Counted from the stretch's first letter, positions 50,590 through 59,879 are shown. The stretch: DNA of 64,000 nt from Fluviicola sp. (GCA_029866325.1 JARWZO010000006.1:1-64000), one strand, 5' to 3'. Made by a program: numbers and translations. The notes: generated by a model from the sequence alone, not told the origin.

Positions 50590-51960
50590 TCAATTGAAAG
50601 CGTACATGTTTTCCATTTTTCGGTGCAGATTTTTTTTCAACGACTCAATATCTTTATACATATAAACACCTTTATAATGCTTATCTCCCACACTCGAATA
50701 GCACGGTAGTTCACCAAAAGTTTCAAACCCTAAATGCTTCCAAAGCAACTCTACTTTACTCCCTGACCTTACCGTAAGCGTAAGATGCTTTATTCCTAAT
50801 TCATCACATTTTTCAAACAAATGCTCTATTACTTTTATCGAAACTTCTTTTCCCCTAATTGACGGATTAATCATTAATGTAGAAACTTCGGCTCTAAGTT
50901 TATAGGTCTCAACATACGAGTGATACAAAATAAACTGACCTAAATATTCACCGTTACTTTCAATGACCAATAAATGCTTTGTTCCAAAATCAATATCGTT
51001 CTTAAGTACCTTCATATAAGGATGGTCTGTTCTCATAAGACTTAAGAAACCATTGTTATTATCGCTTTTGATAATCACATTCATCATATGAGTCAATTTA
51101 TCAATTTCAGTATCATCAATAGTTGATAACCATTTGAAATTCAATTTGTCAGTTACGATCGTTTTATTGATTAGAAATAAGGTCGAGATTGTAAAACCTT
51201 TATCAGCGATTTGAGTTCCAAGTTGAATAAATCCCGTTGTTACATTATTGGGCGTTGGCTCGTATACCAGCTTTCTTAATCCATAAGATGTTCTGCAGAG
51301 CAGGCGTGCATTCTTATTTGTTTTGCGAATATTCTGCAAAATGCCCACTTTAGGTTTTGCCAAAAGTGCATTCAAAATTACATCGTAATGGCTTAAATCA
51401 AAGGTACAACCATTGCCTACGTGAATACGAATCTTATCCTGCAATCCGATTTTTTCTAAAATAGTATTTGAAATATCGGCTGCATCCTTATCAATTTCAA
51501 GACAATCAATTACCTTTCCGGTATAAAGGTGCAAGAAAATGGCCGTAATCGGAAAAGGGCCACTTCCAATGAACAATACGGATTCGAATGAATGTTCTTC
51601 CATCAATTCCAATTCATTCTTTACTAAGTCTTTAAAACGATCGTACAATAAATAATCTTCCACTTTTGCTTCGTCTCTTAGCAATGCTTCTGCAAAGCGC
51701 GATTCATGAATGGTTTCCCACCTGCAATAATTATCATTGATCTGCTTTACAACGTCGCTATCAAGACTTTCGAAGTAGTTAATACATTCTTGTTGGTTAT
51801 GATCATCAAACTCAAAAATCAACTGTTCAAGTTGTTGAATATTGTGATCAAGCAATTCGAAAGGCAAATCTTCAGCGACAGTGCTTTTAACAAGAGAATC
51901 GATAGTAGCTAAGTCCATTGAATTTTCAGTGCTGTTAGATGAGTTAGTTAAATCTCTCAT
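50590..51960 (-). CDS. Nicotianamine-synthase-like SAM enzyme fused to a C-terminal GNAT acetyltransferase domain
   Basis: FESVLFIGSGPFPITAIFL (NAS SGPxPxT), CLEIDKDAADISNTILEKIGLQDKIRIHVGNG, YDVILNALLAKPKVG, ARLLCRTSYGLRKLVYEPT resemble plant/bacterial NAS. C-term LRAEVSTLMINPSIRGKEVSIKVIEHLFEKCDELGIKHLTLTV is GNAT-like. Confidence 0.68.
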   Translation of the reverse strand: MRDLTNSSNSTENSMDLATIDSLVKSTVAEDLPFELLDHNIQQLEQLIFEFDDHNQQECINYFESLDSDVVKQINDNYCRWETIHESRFAEALLRDEAKVEDYLLYDRFKDLVKNELELMEEHSFESVLFIGSGPFPITAIFLHLYTGKVIDCLEIDKDAADISNTILEKIGLQDKIRIHVGNGCTFDLSHYDVILNALLAKPKVGILQNIRKTNKNARLLCRTSYGLRKLVYEPTPNNVTTGFIQLGTQIADKGFTISTLFLINKTIVTDKLNFKWLSTIDDTEIDKLTHMMNVIIKSDNNNGFLSLMRTDHPYMKVLKNDIDFGTKHLLVIESNGEYLGQFILYHSYVETYKLRAEVSTLMINPSIRGKEVSIKVIEHLFEKCDELGIKHLTLTVRSGSKVELLWKHLGFETFGELPCYSSVGDKHYKGVYMYKDIESLKKNLHRKMENMYAFN

Positions 51961-52019
51961 AAATTTCTAGGCATTTTTTAAACAACCAACCCCCTCATTT
52001 CACGCAGAAACAAGGGGTT

Positions 52020-52053
52020 AAAAAGGCAATCAATCAATGGTTAACATTGATTG
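52020..52053 (-). terminator. Hairpin + T-run downstream of the diiron-oxidase gene (terminator or attenuator)
   Basis: Minus strand: CAATCAATG-TTAAC-CATTGATTG followed by ATTGCCTTTTT, within the gap between the 52077 stop and the 51960 start. Confidence 0.5.
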
Positions 52054-52076
52054 GTAGTAAGAAAATGGCTGTATTA

Positions 52077-52799
52077 TTAAAGTACGGCTTCTTTTTGCTT
52101 TTTCAATTCACGGTAACTTCTCAAGACACCATCGTAGTGGTCATTAAAACGATCACATGTGTCATGAATCGCCTGAATAGCTTCATCTTGCATTTGTTTC
52201 GTGGTGCAAACATCAGCAACGCAATTTAATCCGTCTTTTACGTGGTGAACATCTTCCTCGGCATGAACTTTGAAGAAAATCATATCATCTACACTAATTC
52301 CAAAACCGTTTGCGATTGCCTCACGACGCATAGCCCCGGCTCTATCTTCAAGATTTTGACCTTCACTGGCAATCATCACAGCGGCACAAGCCCGGTGGAA
52401 TTGAGTCGGATCTTCAATAAGTCGGAAACGGAAATCAATTAACTCTTTAGTCTCAGGATTAACTTCAACCGAATTAAGTTCCTCCAATGAAATTCCTAAC
52501 GCTCCTGTAAAACGATGCAATAGCTCCAGATGGCCATCTGTTTTACTCATAGCACCGGTTTCTTCTTCGAATACGTTGTAAGCAAATTTCTTTCTTGAGT
52601 CAGCCAGAGGACATCTGTAATATAAACCACCTACATAAATTGCGAAAACTTTTGTAAGCTGATATCCTTGTTTTACCATGATGCGCAAAAGATCAGGATC
52701 TTTTTCTTCAAAAAGAGCATTTACAATTGGATGATCTTCTTTAATTCTTTGGTGTAAATTACTTTCTAATAGGTCGTAAAAAGCCTGTCTTTCTAACAT
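52077..52799 (-). CDS. Heme-oxygenase-like diiron oxidase/oxygenase (HDO; PqqC/TenA fold)
   Basis: All-helical 240-aa protein; ligand-like motifs FEEETGAMSKTDGHLELLHRF, MIASEGQ, FFKVHAEEDVHHVKDG typical of HDO/iron-containing redox enzymes. Confidence 0.75.
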   Translation of the reverse strand: MLERQAFYDLLESNLHQRIKEDHPIVNALFEEKDPDLLRIMVKQGYQLTKVFAIYVGGLYYRCPLADSRKKFAYNVFEEETGAMSKTDGHLELLHRFTGALGISLEELNSVEVNPETKELIDFRFRLIEDPTQFHRACAAVMIASEGQNLEDRAGAMRREAIANGFGISVDDMIFFKVHAEEDVHHVKDGLNCVADVCTTKQMQDEAIQAIHDTCDRFNDHYDGVLRSYRELKKQKEAVL

Positions 52800-52841
52800 G
52801 GTAAATAGTTTTTAGATTAAATTTGTTCGTTTATTTACTGG

Positions 52842-52870
52842 CAAATATATCATTTTCTTTCATATTCCAA
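52842..52870 (-). promoter_or_regulatory. Putative Bacteroidota promoter TTG-N18-TATATTTG for the HDO gene
   Basis: + strand CAAATATA (52842-52849) and CAA (52868-52870) give TTG-N18-TATATTTG on the minus strand. Confidence 0.5.
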
Positions 52871-52964
52871 TTAAAAGAAGAGAAATTATAGAGAGCATCA
52901 AAAAAGTTGAAATAATGCTGATCATTGATCCTATTTAAATTGGTTCAATTTGTTTATAAACAAC

Positions 52965-53216
52965 TTATTTTGAATATTTTGAGTAAAGAGCTGTTTTCAA
53001 ATCAAGTACTGATCGAATTTCTGTCAATTCCGTATCGCTAAACTCAATTATGCTAACTTTTAGCTCATCTATGACATTGGTGAAAAAAGAAATTAGCAAC
53101 ATCGAATTCATCCCCAAATCTTCAAGAAATAATGCGTTATCAGCAATCTTATGCGCGTTTTTTTTACCGATAGCAGTAATCAAATGTTTTTGGAGAATTT
53201 TGTCTACAGTTTTCAT
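52965..53216 (-). CDS. Stand-alone acyl carrier protein
   Basis: 83 aa, acidic, helical; LFLEDLGMNSMLLISFFTNVID with Ser in the phosphopantetheine position. Confidence 0.75.
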   Translation of the reverse strand: MKTVDKILQKHLITAIGKKNAHKIADNALFLEDLGMNSMLLISFFTNVIDELKVSIIEFSDTELTEIRSVLDLKTALYSKYSK

Positions 53217-53251
53217 GATTTTATGTTTTGATCCAATCGAATTTTTGATTT

Positions 53252-54826
53252 TTAGTACAACGCCTCAATTTCGTTTTGAAGTTGTTCAACGACGCTTTTT
53301 CTATTCAATTTTAATGAATTTGTAAGCATTTTGTTTTGAATAGTGAAGGGTTGATCGTAAAAATATATGTTGAGAATACGTTCGTCGACACTTAACTTTT
53401 CATTGATTTTTTTAAGTGTAACCCGAATCTCTTCTTGTGTTATATCGGGTGTTTTTGGAACAACAACCGCAACCAAATTGGGTTTGTTATCACCATATAC
53501 AAGTGCGTTGGCAACCAGTCCGGTCTCAATTAATAATTCTTCCAATCCGCCTGGATGAATTTTCTTGCCCGAGGAAAGAACAATTAGGTCCTTTATTCGT
53601 CCGTTAATAAAGAGAAAACCGTCTTGATCGAAATAACCTATATCTCCGGTGGCAACACAATTTGGTTCAATATATGTTTTATCACTTTCTTCTTTCGGCA
53701 TTTTGTAATAATGCTGGTTTGCGATCTTATCACTTTTTACCAAAATCTCTCCAATATCTGAAATAATTACCTCCTTTCCCGGAAAAGGCTTCCCCACACT
53801 ACCTAATTTAACTATGTCGGGACTGTTCAATGTAATCATACCACCTATTTCGCTCATTCCGTAACCCTCATAGAGTGTGATTCCCATTTTCTCATAGAAC
53901 AATAGTGTTCCTTTTGTAATCGGCGCAGAGCCAGTCAGCAAATACCGAATATTCCCCCCCCAAGCTTTTACAAATGGCGCAAATTTATGGCCGAACAAAA
54001 ATCCGAGACCCAGTGACTTTAGTAATAGATAGCTCTTAAAAACAACTGAATAAAGTACTTTTGATTTGATCTTTTCCAAAAATTTATTTCTGAACGTTTC
54101 AAAGAAATAAGGCACTCCAATGATGATGGATGGCTTGTCGTTTTGGATAGAATGAAACACCAGCTCTAATGGGGTAATAATGACGCTGAAATCCAATAAG
54201 ATTGCAGAATAAACATATACCCTTTCTAAATAAATAGGAAGTGGTAAAAACACCAAGAAACGATCTTCATTTCTGAAGTTGAACAATCCTTGCGATTCGT
54301 TTATGAGATGATCAAAACTTTTCTTTTTGACCTCAATGAACTTGGATTTTCCCAGTGTTCCGGATGTGAAAATAAATGTAAACACATCTTCGGGCTGATA
54401 CTGATAAGGAACAAATTCATCATTCGCGAGATTTTGTTGATTTGATAAGTGAATTACCTCATGAAACGGTAGTACTTTCTCATGACCCAATTCTGCTATT
54501 TCAGGCAAGTTTGTGAGCAACAAATCCGATTCAAAATAATCAAAAAGTTCCTCGAGGTCGTACGTTTTTCCAACTTCCAGTGGAATTGTTATGATCCCGC
54601 TAATTATGCACGCCAAATCAATTACTACCCAGTCGTAACTGTTTTTCCCTAAGACAATCACCCTTGATCGCGGGGCGACATTTTTGGATTTAAGAAAGTT
54701 AGCGACTTTTATCACGTCATGGTAAACCTCTTTAAATGGAACAATGTGCTTTTTTCCTTCTTTGTAATATTCCAATAAATTAGAATGGGAATTGCTGAGT
54801 TTTTCCGCTAGATTTACTAAGTCCAT
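53252..54826 (-). CDS. AMP-dependent acyl-CoA/acyl-ACP ligase
   Basis: FTFIFTSGTLGKSKFIEV, YEGYGMSEIGGMITLN, ATGDIGYFDQDGFLFINGRIKDLIVLSSGKKIHP. Start chosen at the ATG at 54826 (MDLVNLAEKLS); the track start at 54874 overlaps the upstream gene. Confidence 0.85.
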   Translation of the reverse strand: MDLVNLAEKLSNSHSNLLEYYKEGKKHIVPFKEVYHDVIKVANFLKSKNVAPRSRVIVLGKNSYDWVVIDLACIISGIITIPLEVGKTYDLEELFDYFESDLLLTNLPEIAELGHEKVLPFHEVIHLSNQQNLANDEFVPYQYQPEDVFTFIFTSGTLGKSKFIEVKKKSFDHLINESQGLFNFRNEDRFLVFLPLPIYLERVYVYSAILLDFSVIITPLELVFHSIQNDKPSIIIGVPYFFETFRNKFLEKIKSKVLYSVVFKSYLLLKSLGLGFLFGHKFAPFVKAWGGNIRYLLTGSAPITKGTLLFYEKMGITLYEGYGMSEIGGMITLNSPDIVKLGSVGKPFPGKEVIISDIGEILVKSDKIANQHYYKMPKEESDKTYIEPNCVATGDIGYFDQDGFLFINGRIKDLIVLSSGKKIHPGGLEELLIETGLVANALVYGDNKPNLVAVVVPKTPDITQEEIRVTLKKINEKLSVDERILNIYFYDQPFTIQNKMLTNSLKLNRKSVVEQLQNEIEALY

Positions 54827-54831
54827 AATTG

Positions 54832-55770
54832 TTAATTGACTGTTATTAACGAGGAAACATAAGAACCGGCCCACCCCATATTCAGCGCGAGCATCGTTTC
54901 TCCGGATTTTAATTTCCCTTCATCTAAAATGTCTTTCAGATTAATAATAAAATCAACACTATCTACATGTCCTGATCTTGAAATGTTTTGTGTAAATATT
55001 TTACGGGTATCGATCCCCATTCCCATCGCCACTTTAGACAATAGCATGATATTGGCATTTTGTGGAATGACACATACCAAAGAATCAACAGGCACACTAT
55101 TGTTCTCTAAAAGTCTTTTCACTCCGGCAGTCATATACTTATAGTGCAGCAACGAATTATCCTTATTCATATCCACTTTGTAAAGCGAGCCATTGGATAA
55201 TTTTACCTGACTTTGAATCGAACAGATTCCCGGATTTCCAGACAATAGGACAATTCCGGCTCCGTCGCTTAGAATTCCATAAGCTCCAAGGACCCTGTCG
55301 TTTGGATTTTCTGTTTTGTTAACTGCTACAATGAGGATGTTGCGCATTGAGCTTTGCATTGAATTAATAAAATCCCAGATAACAGGAACATTCGCACAAT
55401 GATTTCCGGATATGTTCATCACATTGGCGTTTGTCATTTTATGTTCCTGTTGCAAACACTTTACAAAGCTCTCACTCGTATTCTGATTTCCTTCCTGACA
55501 AGTAACAATTAAATCAATATCAGCCGGTTTTATTTCGGTTTCATTGAACATTTTAGTCAGCAATCCATTAAGCATTTCTACCTCCGAAACACCTGTTTCC
55601 ACCAACACCTTTTCCTGTTCTAAAATATCTTTTGTGAACATCAAATAATCCGCTTTGGTTTCAAAAACGGGTGGTATAACATGTTCATCGACTTGATCAA
55701 CTAATTCTTTTACCGAAAGAATCGTTTCGGGCAAATAGTAGTCTACGTATTGTAAATTGAAGTTATTCAT
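54832..55770 (-). CDS. KAS III (FabH)-like ketosynthase/acyltransferase with altered triad
   Basis: NISGNHCANVPVIWDF (Cys), LGAYGILSDGAGIVLLS, VIPQNANIMLLSKVAMGMGI (His of PHQAN replaced), SRSGHVDSVDFIINL (Asn of GNTS replaced), MLALNMGWAGSYVSSLI. Confidence 0.8.
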   Translation of the reverse strand: MNNFNLQYVDYYLPETILSVKELVDQVDEHVIPPVFETKADYLMFTKDILEQEKVLVETGVSEVEMLNGLLTKMFNETEIKPADIDLIVTCQEGNQNTSESFVKCLQQEHKMTNANVMNISGNHCANVPVIWDFINSMQSSMRNILIVAVNKTENPNDRVLGAYGILSDGAGIVLLSGNPGICSIQSQVKLSNGSLYKVDMNKDNSLLHYKYMTAGVKRLLENNSVPVDSLVCVIPQNANIMLLSKVAMGMGIDTRKIFTQNISRSGHVDSVDFIINLKDILDEGKLKSGETMLALNMGWAGSYVSSLITVN

Positions 55771-55798
55771 TAGATCGTTTTAATATTCCAAACATTGA

Positions 55799-58225
55799 TT
55801 ATTTACCCTCTACTTCTGCATCGCGATATTTTGATTGCCAGTGCTCGATGGAGACATTGCGATTTCCGAAACGATAGGTGAAATTGAGGACGAAGTTGCG
55901 GTTGTCCCATCTGTATTGACCGTTACCGGTAAGATTTGAGTTGCTGAATTTAGAATTCAGTCGATAAAGATTGGCCGGATCTTGAAAGTTCAGTTTAAGC
56001 GTACCTCTCTTTTTGAGAATTGATTTACTCATTGCCACATCAATCGCTCCCATAGCTTGATTTGTTTGAAAACCACTTGTTTCCGAAGATGAAATCCAGC
56101 CCGAAACCTCCAGTGAAAACCCTTCACCAAGTGAAATTGTGTTTTGAATTGAAAGTCCCCAGTAGAATTGTTGAGTGTTCACGTAAGCATTACGGATGCT
56201 GTAATTATATAAATTCAGGCCGGTCCAAAATTGAGCATTTGCGCTCCAACGTTCATGAAATTTGATTGGAATATAGCCATTCAAAACAACCCAATTAATA
56301 TTTCCGGTGACATTGCCAAACGAACTTCTCACTAAAGAATAACCGGGTAAACTAGTTGAGTCATAGTCAAAATATTCAGCAAAATAATGGCCTCTGTTTA
56401 CATAAGACACTTCAAAATAATACATGTCTTTATAGGTCATTGATGCAGAAATGGTGTTGTTGAGTGCTGCAACAAGTGTTGGGTTTCCTTCTGAATAGTT
56501 TAGTGCAGAAGTAAATTGCTTGAATGTATTGAATTTTGCAGACTCCGGTCGCCCGATTCTCCGGCTATAACCTAATGAAATAACATGGTTCGCAGTAAAT
56601 CTTCTATTGATTGAAAAGGAAGGGAATAGATTGGTATAATTCTGTTTTGATAGCTGATTACCCGCCTCATCTTTACCCAATGTATTGGTTTGTTCTACAC
56701 GCACTCCGGCCTCCAGCTGCGTAAGACTATCAATTTGACATCCGTAAACAATATAACCTGCATTAATGTTTTCATAAAAGTTGAAAACAGATCTCGAAAG
56801 CGCATTTGACGGGGTGAAATCACTGGAAAAGGTGTTGTTGATGAAGGAAAATTTACTTTTATAACCTATGGTTATCATTCCCCTTTTACCGAATCTTCGC
56901 TCAAAATTAGCTCTAGCAATATAGGTGTCTCTATTGCCAATATTGCTTACACTATTGTAGTTTAACACTTCTGAGCTTCCAGATGCTGTACGGCGATCAA
57001 ATTGATTATTCGAATTCATATCGTGTATGATATAATCAAGATCGATAGATAATTCAGTGCCCAATGTGTCAAATATATGCTTGAAGTGGGCATTCGCAAA
57101 CATGTAAATCATTTCATCGGATGTTCGCTTATCCGTTTTCATATCATACAGTACAGAATCAATAGAATTGAAGCCAAGTTGCGTTAAATTAGCTTTTTTA
57201 TGTCCGCCAAAATACGAGCCCATTACTGACAATCCTAAGGATGAACGTGGATTGAATTTATAATCTAGGTTAAACTTACTACTATAGTAATTATTTGCCC
57301 CTTTGTCTAATTCGGTATTTACCTGTTTTTGAAAAACACTTCCGCTGTCAGTCAAAAAATTCCTTGTTTCATCAGACCAATTTAAATCGGTGCCGTAACT
57401 GTGGTTTACATTCCAATAAAGGGTTAGTTTTTCACGTTTCATATTAACCGAAAGACCTTGATTGTGCTTTGGATAACTTCCGAATTGCTTATAATAACTG
57501 TATCCTCCACCAAGATTCAGAACGTATTTAGTCCCGTACATTTTACTGGTTTTCGTCACCAAATTAATAATACCACTCGTTCCTTCGGCATCGTAACGGG
57601 ATGAAGGGTTGGAAATCACTTCTACTTTTTCGAAATCCTCGCTTCTCATTGATTTCAACATTCCAGCCAATTCTGCACCCGAAAGATTTGTAGGTCTTCC
57701 ATCAATCATAATAATAACACCGGGTTTACCTGCAAGTTGTATTGTTTGCGTTTGAGAGTTGGTGCTGACCCCAGGAACTTTTGAGAGCATTTCAAAGGCA
57801 TTTAACCCTCCGGTAACCGGACTTGCCGACAAGTTCATTACCATTTTGTCACCCTTAAATTCAATCAGCTTTACGGTATTTTTAATGACTACTTCATCCA
57901 ATTGCGATGGATTGGTCTTCAATAGGATGCTGTCAATGTGAAGATTTTTTTCTTCTACACTAAACTCTTCAAAATAAGGTAAGTAACGATCACTCTTTAT
58001 ATAAACGAAAATTCGTTGGTTAGCTGCTAGCTCTATTGAAAACAATCCATTGTCGTCGGTAATACAACCATTGATTGTGGTGGAATCTTTTGCGCTTAAA
58101 AATAAAACGGTTGTGAAGGGTGATTTTTCATTTTTATCTGTCAATACTTCTCCTGTTATCTTTACTTGTCCGTATAAATGGAGAAGGCTTGCAGTGCAAG
58201 TGAATAGTGTTAAAAAAAATTTCAT
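55799..58225 (-). CDS. Outer-membrane beta-barrel receptor (CarboxypepD_reg + plug + OMP_b-brl_3 type, TonB-receptor-like)
   Basis: Signal peptide; GEVLTDKNEKSPFTTVLFL; MLSKVPGVSTNSQTQTIQLAGKPGVIIMIDGRPTNLSGAELAGMLKSMRSEDFEKVEVISNPSSRYDAEGTSGIINLVTK. Confidence 0.88.
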   Translation of the reverse strand: MKFFLTLFTCTASLLHLYGQVKITGEVLTDKNEKSPFTTVLFLSAKDSTTINGCITDDNGLFSIELAANQRIFVYIKSDRYLPYFEEFSVEEKNLHIDSILLKTNPSQLDEVVIKNTVKLIEFKGDKMVMNLSASPVTGGLNAFEMLSKVPGVSTNSQTQTIQLAGKPGVIIMIDGRPTNLSGAELAGMLKSMRSEDFEKVEVISNPSSRYDAEGTSGIINLVTKTSKMYGTKYVLNLGGGYSYYKQFGSYPKHNQGLSVNMKREKLTLYWNVNHSYGTDLNWSDETRNFLTDSGSVFQKQVNTELDKGANNYYSSKFNLDYKFNPRSSLGLSVMGSYFGGHKKANLTQLGFNSIDSVLYDMKTDKRTSDEMIYMFANAHFKHIFDTLGTELSIDLDYIIHDMNSNNQFDRRTASGSSEVLNYNSVSNIGNRDTYIARANFERRFGKRGMITIGYKSKFSFINNTFSSDFTPSNALSRSVFNFYENINAGYIVYGCQIDSLTQLEAGVRVEQTNTLGKDEAGNQLSKQNYTNLFPSFSINRRFTANHVISLGYSRRIGRPESAKFNTFKQFTSALNYSEGNPTLVAALNNTISASMTYKDMYYFEVSYVNRGHYFAEYFDYDSTSLPGYSLVRSSFGNVTGNINWVVLNGYIPIKFHERWSANAQFWTGLNLYNYSIRNAYVNTQQFYWGLSIQNTISLGEGFSLEVSGWISSSETSGFQTNQAMGAIDVAMSKSILKKRGTLKLNFQDPANLYRLNSKFSNSNLTGNGQYRWDNRNFVLNFTYRFGNRNVSIEHWQSKYRDAEVEGK

Positions 58226-58470
58226 ATTCAGAATTATAATTTGATAAACCCTTTATAAAAAAGGCTAAAGATAGTTTTTATTGGAGAAATGATAGATCTA
58301 AGTGAAATATAAGTAAACGGATGTTTATGAGTCACTAACATTAGTAAAAAAGTTACATTATTTCAAAAATAAAAAACGTAGGCACAAGCATTAATGACTA
58401 ACCAGAGCTGTTTTTGAACTTAATTTAGAGGATATGTAGACTAAATCTCGAGCTGAAAGAAAAATAATTC

Positions 58471-58550
58471 CTATTCGATGTCAGAAAGGTCATTCCAACC
58501 CTCTGAAACCCAATAAAAAGGCAATTTTGGTTCGATAATCTGTCAGAAAG
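58471..58550 (+). repeat. Gene-end repeat, copy A
   Basis: GGTCATTCCAACCCTCTGAAACC...TTTTGGTTCGATAATCTGTCAGAAAG, matches copy B at 59799-59870 and is followed by a hairpin + T-run. Confidence 0.6.
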
Positions 58551-58567
58551 AAGAGCGAAAAGAAAAG

Positions 58568-58596
58568 AGCGTATCATATCATGATAGCGCTTTTTT
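58568..58596 (+). terminator. Intrinsic terminator-like hairpin
   Basis: AGCGTATCAT-ATC-ATGATAGCGCT followed by a T-run; one bulge. Confidence 0.55.
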
Positions 58597-58759
58597 CTTT
58601 TTCCCTCGGGACTCGCACTCAAACTCACACCTTTGTAATTTGCTCTTTTCTTTCAGTGTGAGTGTGCAGAATGAGTCTTTGAAAGACTTGATTCTAATTA
58701 TACCAAAATTTTTAAGACTTTGGAGTAATTCAAATTCCAGTAATCCCTTTCTTTGTAGA

Positions 58760-59776
58760 ATGAAATGTTATCTGATTTTATTCGTCCTAATAATTGTCTC
58801 CTCAACAGCAAATTCACAGAATTACAGCGAATTACTTGTTCAAGCACAAGAATTTCAATTAAAAAATCAATCTACAAAAGCCATTTCCATTTACAATGAG
58901 GCTATTCAAATGAAGCCTACAGATCCGGAGGGCTACTTTTTCAGAGGAATTGCATTGTATGAATCAAACAATATTCCTGATGCTTTGAGCGATTTTAATA
59001 AAACGATATTGCTTGATAGTACGTATGCGGATTCCTACCATTTTAGAGCACAATGCAAACGACAGTTAAACGATTCTATCGGTGCTATTACCGACTGGAA
59101 TTACGCAATCAAACTCCAGCCGGAAAATCCTATTTATTTAAATAATAGAGCCATGTTACGTTTCTATCTAAAAGATATTGACGGGGCAAAAGAAGATATT
59201 GAAAAAACAATAGCGCTTGACCCTACTTATGGTGCTGCTTTGATGAATAAAGTAATTATTCTATTCGACACGAATGAAGATCGCGAAGTCTATTCAACAA
59301 TCATGAAGATAATCGAAATAGATTCAAGCAATGCGATGGCTTATTATTATTTGGGTATTCTAAAAGGTTCCAAACTCGGTGATTTTAAAGGGGCTATTAA
59401 GGCATTTGATGCAGGAATAAGTTATGATCCGAAACAAACCGAGCTTTTTCAGAAAAGAGGGTACGCCAAATCACTTCTTGAGGACTACCAAGGTGCCTCA
59501 GAAGATTATCTCAGCGCAATTGCACTATCTCCGAATGACTATATTATCTACAATGACCTGGCATTGCTACAATTTAAGATGTATGCTTATGAGGACGCAG
59601 AAAAATCTCTTTCAAAAGCAATCGCATTAAATCCGGAATTCAATGAAGCTTGGCACAACCATGGATTAATACTGATCATGCTGAATCAAAAAGAATCAGG
59701 TTGCAAAGAACTTAGGAAAGCAATGTCAATGGGGTATCCAAAATCTGAAGCGGCAATCAACTACTATTGTAAGTAA
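58760..59776 (+). CDS. Secreted TPR-repeat protein
   Basis: Signal peptide MKCYLILFVLIIVSSTANSQ from the ATG at 58760 (track ORF begins 58640); repeated TPR units such as PTDPEGYFFRGIALYESNNIPDALSDFNKTILLDSTYADSY. Confidence 0.85.
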   Translation: MKCYLILFVLIIVSSTANSQNYSELLVQAQEFQLKNQSTKAISIYNEAIQMKPTDPEGYFFRGIALYESNNIPDALSDFNKTILLDSTYADSYHFRAQCKRQLNDSIGAITDWNYAIKLQPENPIYLNNRAMLRFYLKDIDGAKEDIEKTIALDPTYGAALMNKVIILFDTNEDREVYSTIMKIIEIDSSNAMAYYYLGILKGSKLGDFKGAIKAFDAGISYDPKQTELFQKRGYAKSLLEDYQGASEDYLSAIALSPNDYIIYNDLALLQFKMYAYEDAEKSLSKAIALNPEFNEAWHNHGLILIMLNQKESGCKELRKAMSMGYPKSEAAINYYCK

Positions 59777-59798
59777 TGAAATATTCTTGAAATAGATA

Positions 59799-59870
59799 CC
59801 CGGTTCGATCCCAATAAGGTCATTTCTCTCCTCTAAAACCGCACTTTTGGTTCGATAATGTGTCAGAAGG
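59799..59870 (+). repeat. Gene-end repeat, copy B
   Basis: CCGGTTCGATCCCAATAAGGTCATTTCTCTCCTCTAAAACC...TTTTGGTTCGATAATGTGTCAGAAGG; similar to copy A. Confidence 0.6.
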
Positions 59871-59879
59871 GTGAGCTCT

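Noticed and set aside
58425-58628. 67-aa minus-strand ORF in the divergent intergenic region
   Set aside because: Overlaps the repeat/terminator element and has no domain support.
59799-59815. CCGGTTCGATCCC resembling a tRNA T-arm
   Set aside because: No D-arm, anticodon arm or acceptor stem around it; the preceding sequence is the end of a CDS. It fits better as part of the gene-end repeat.
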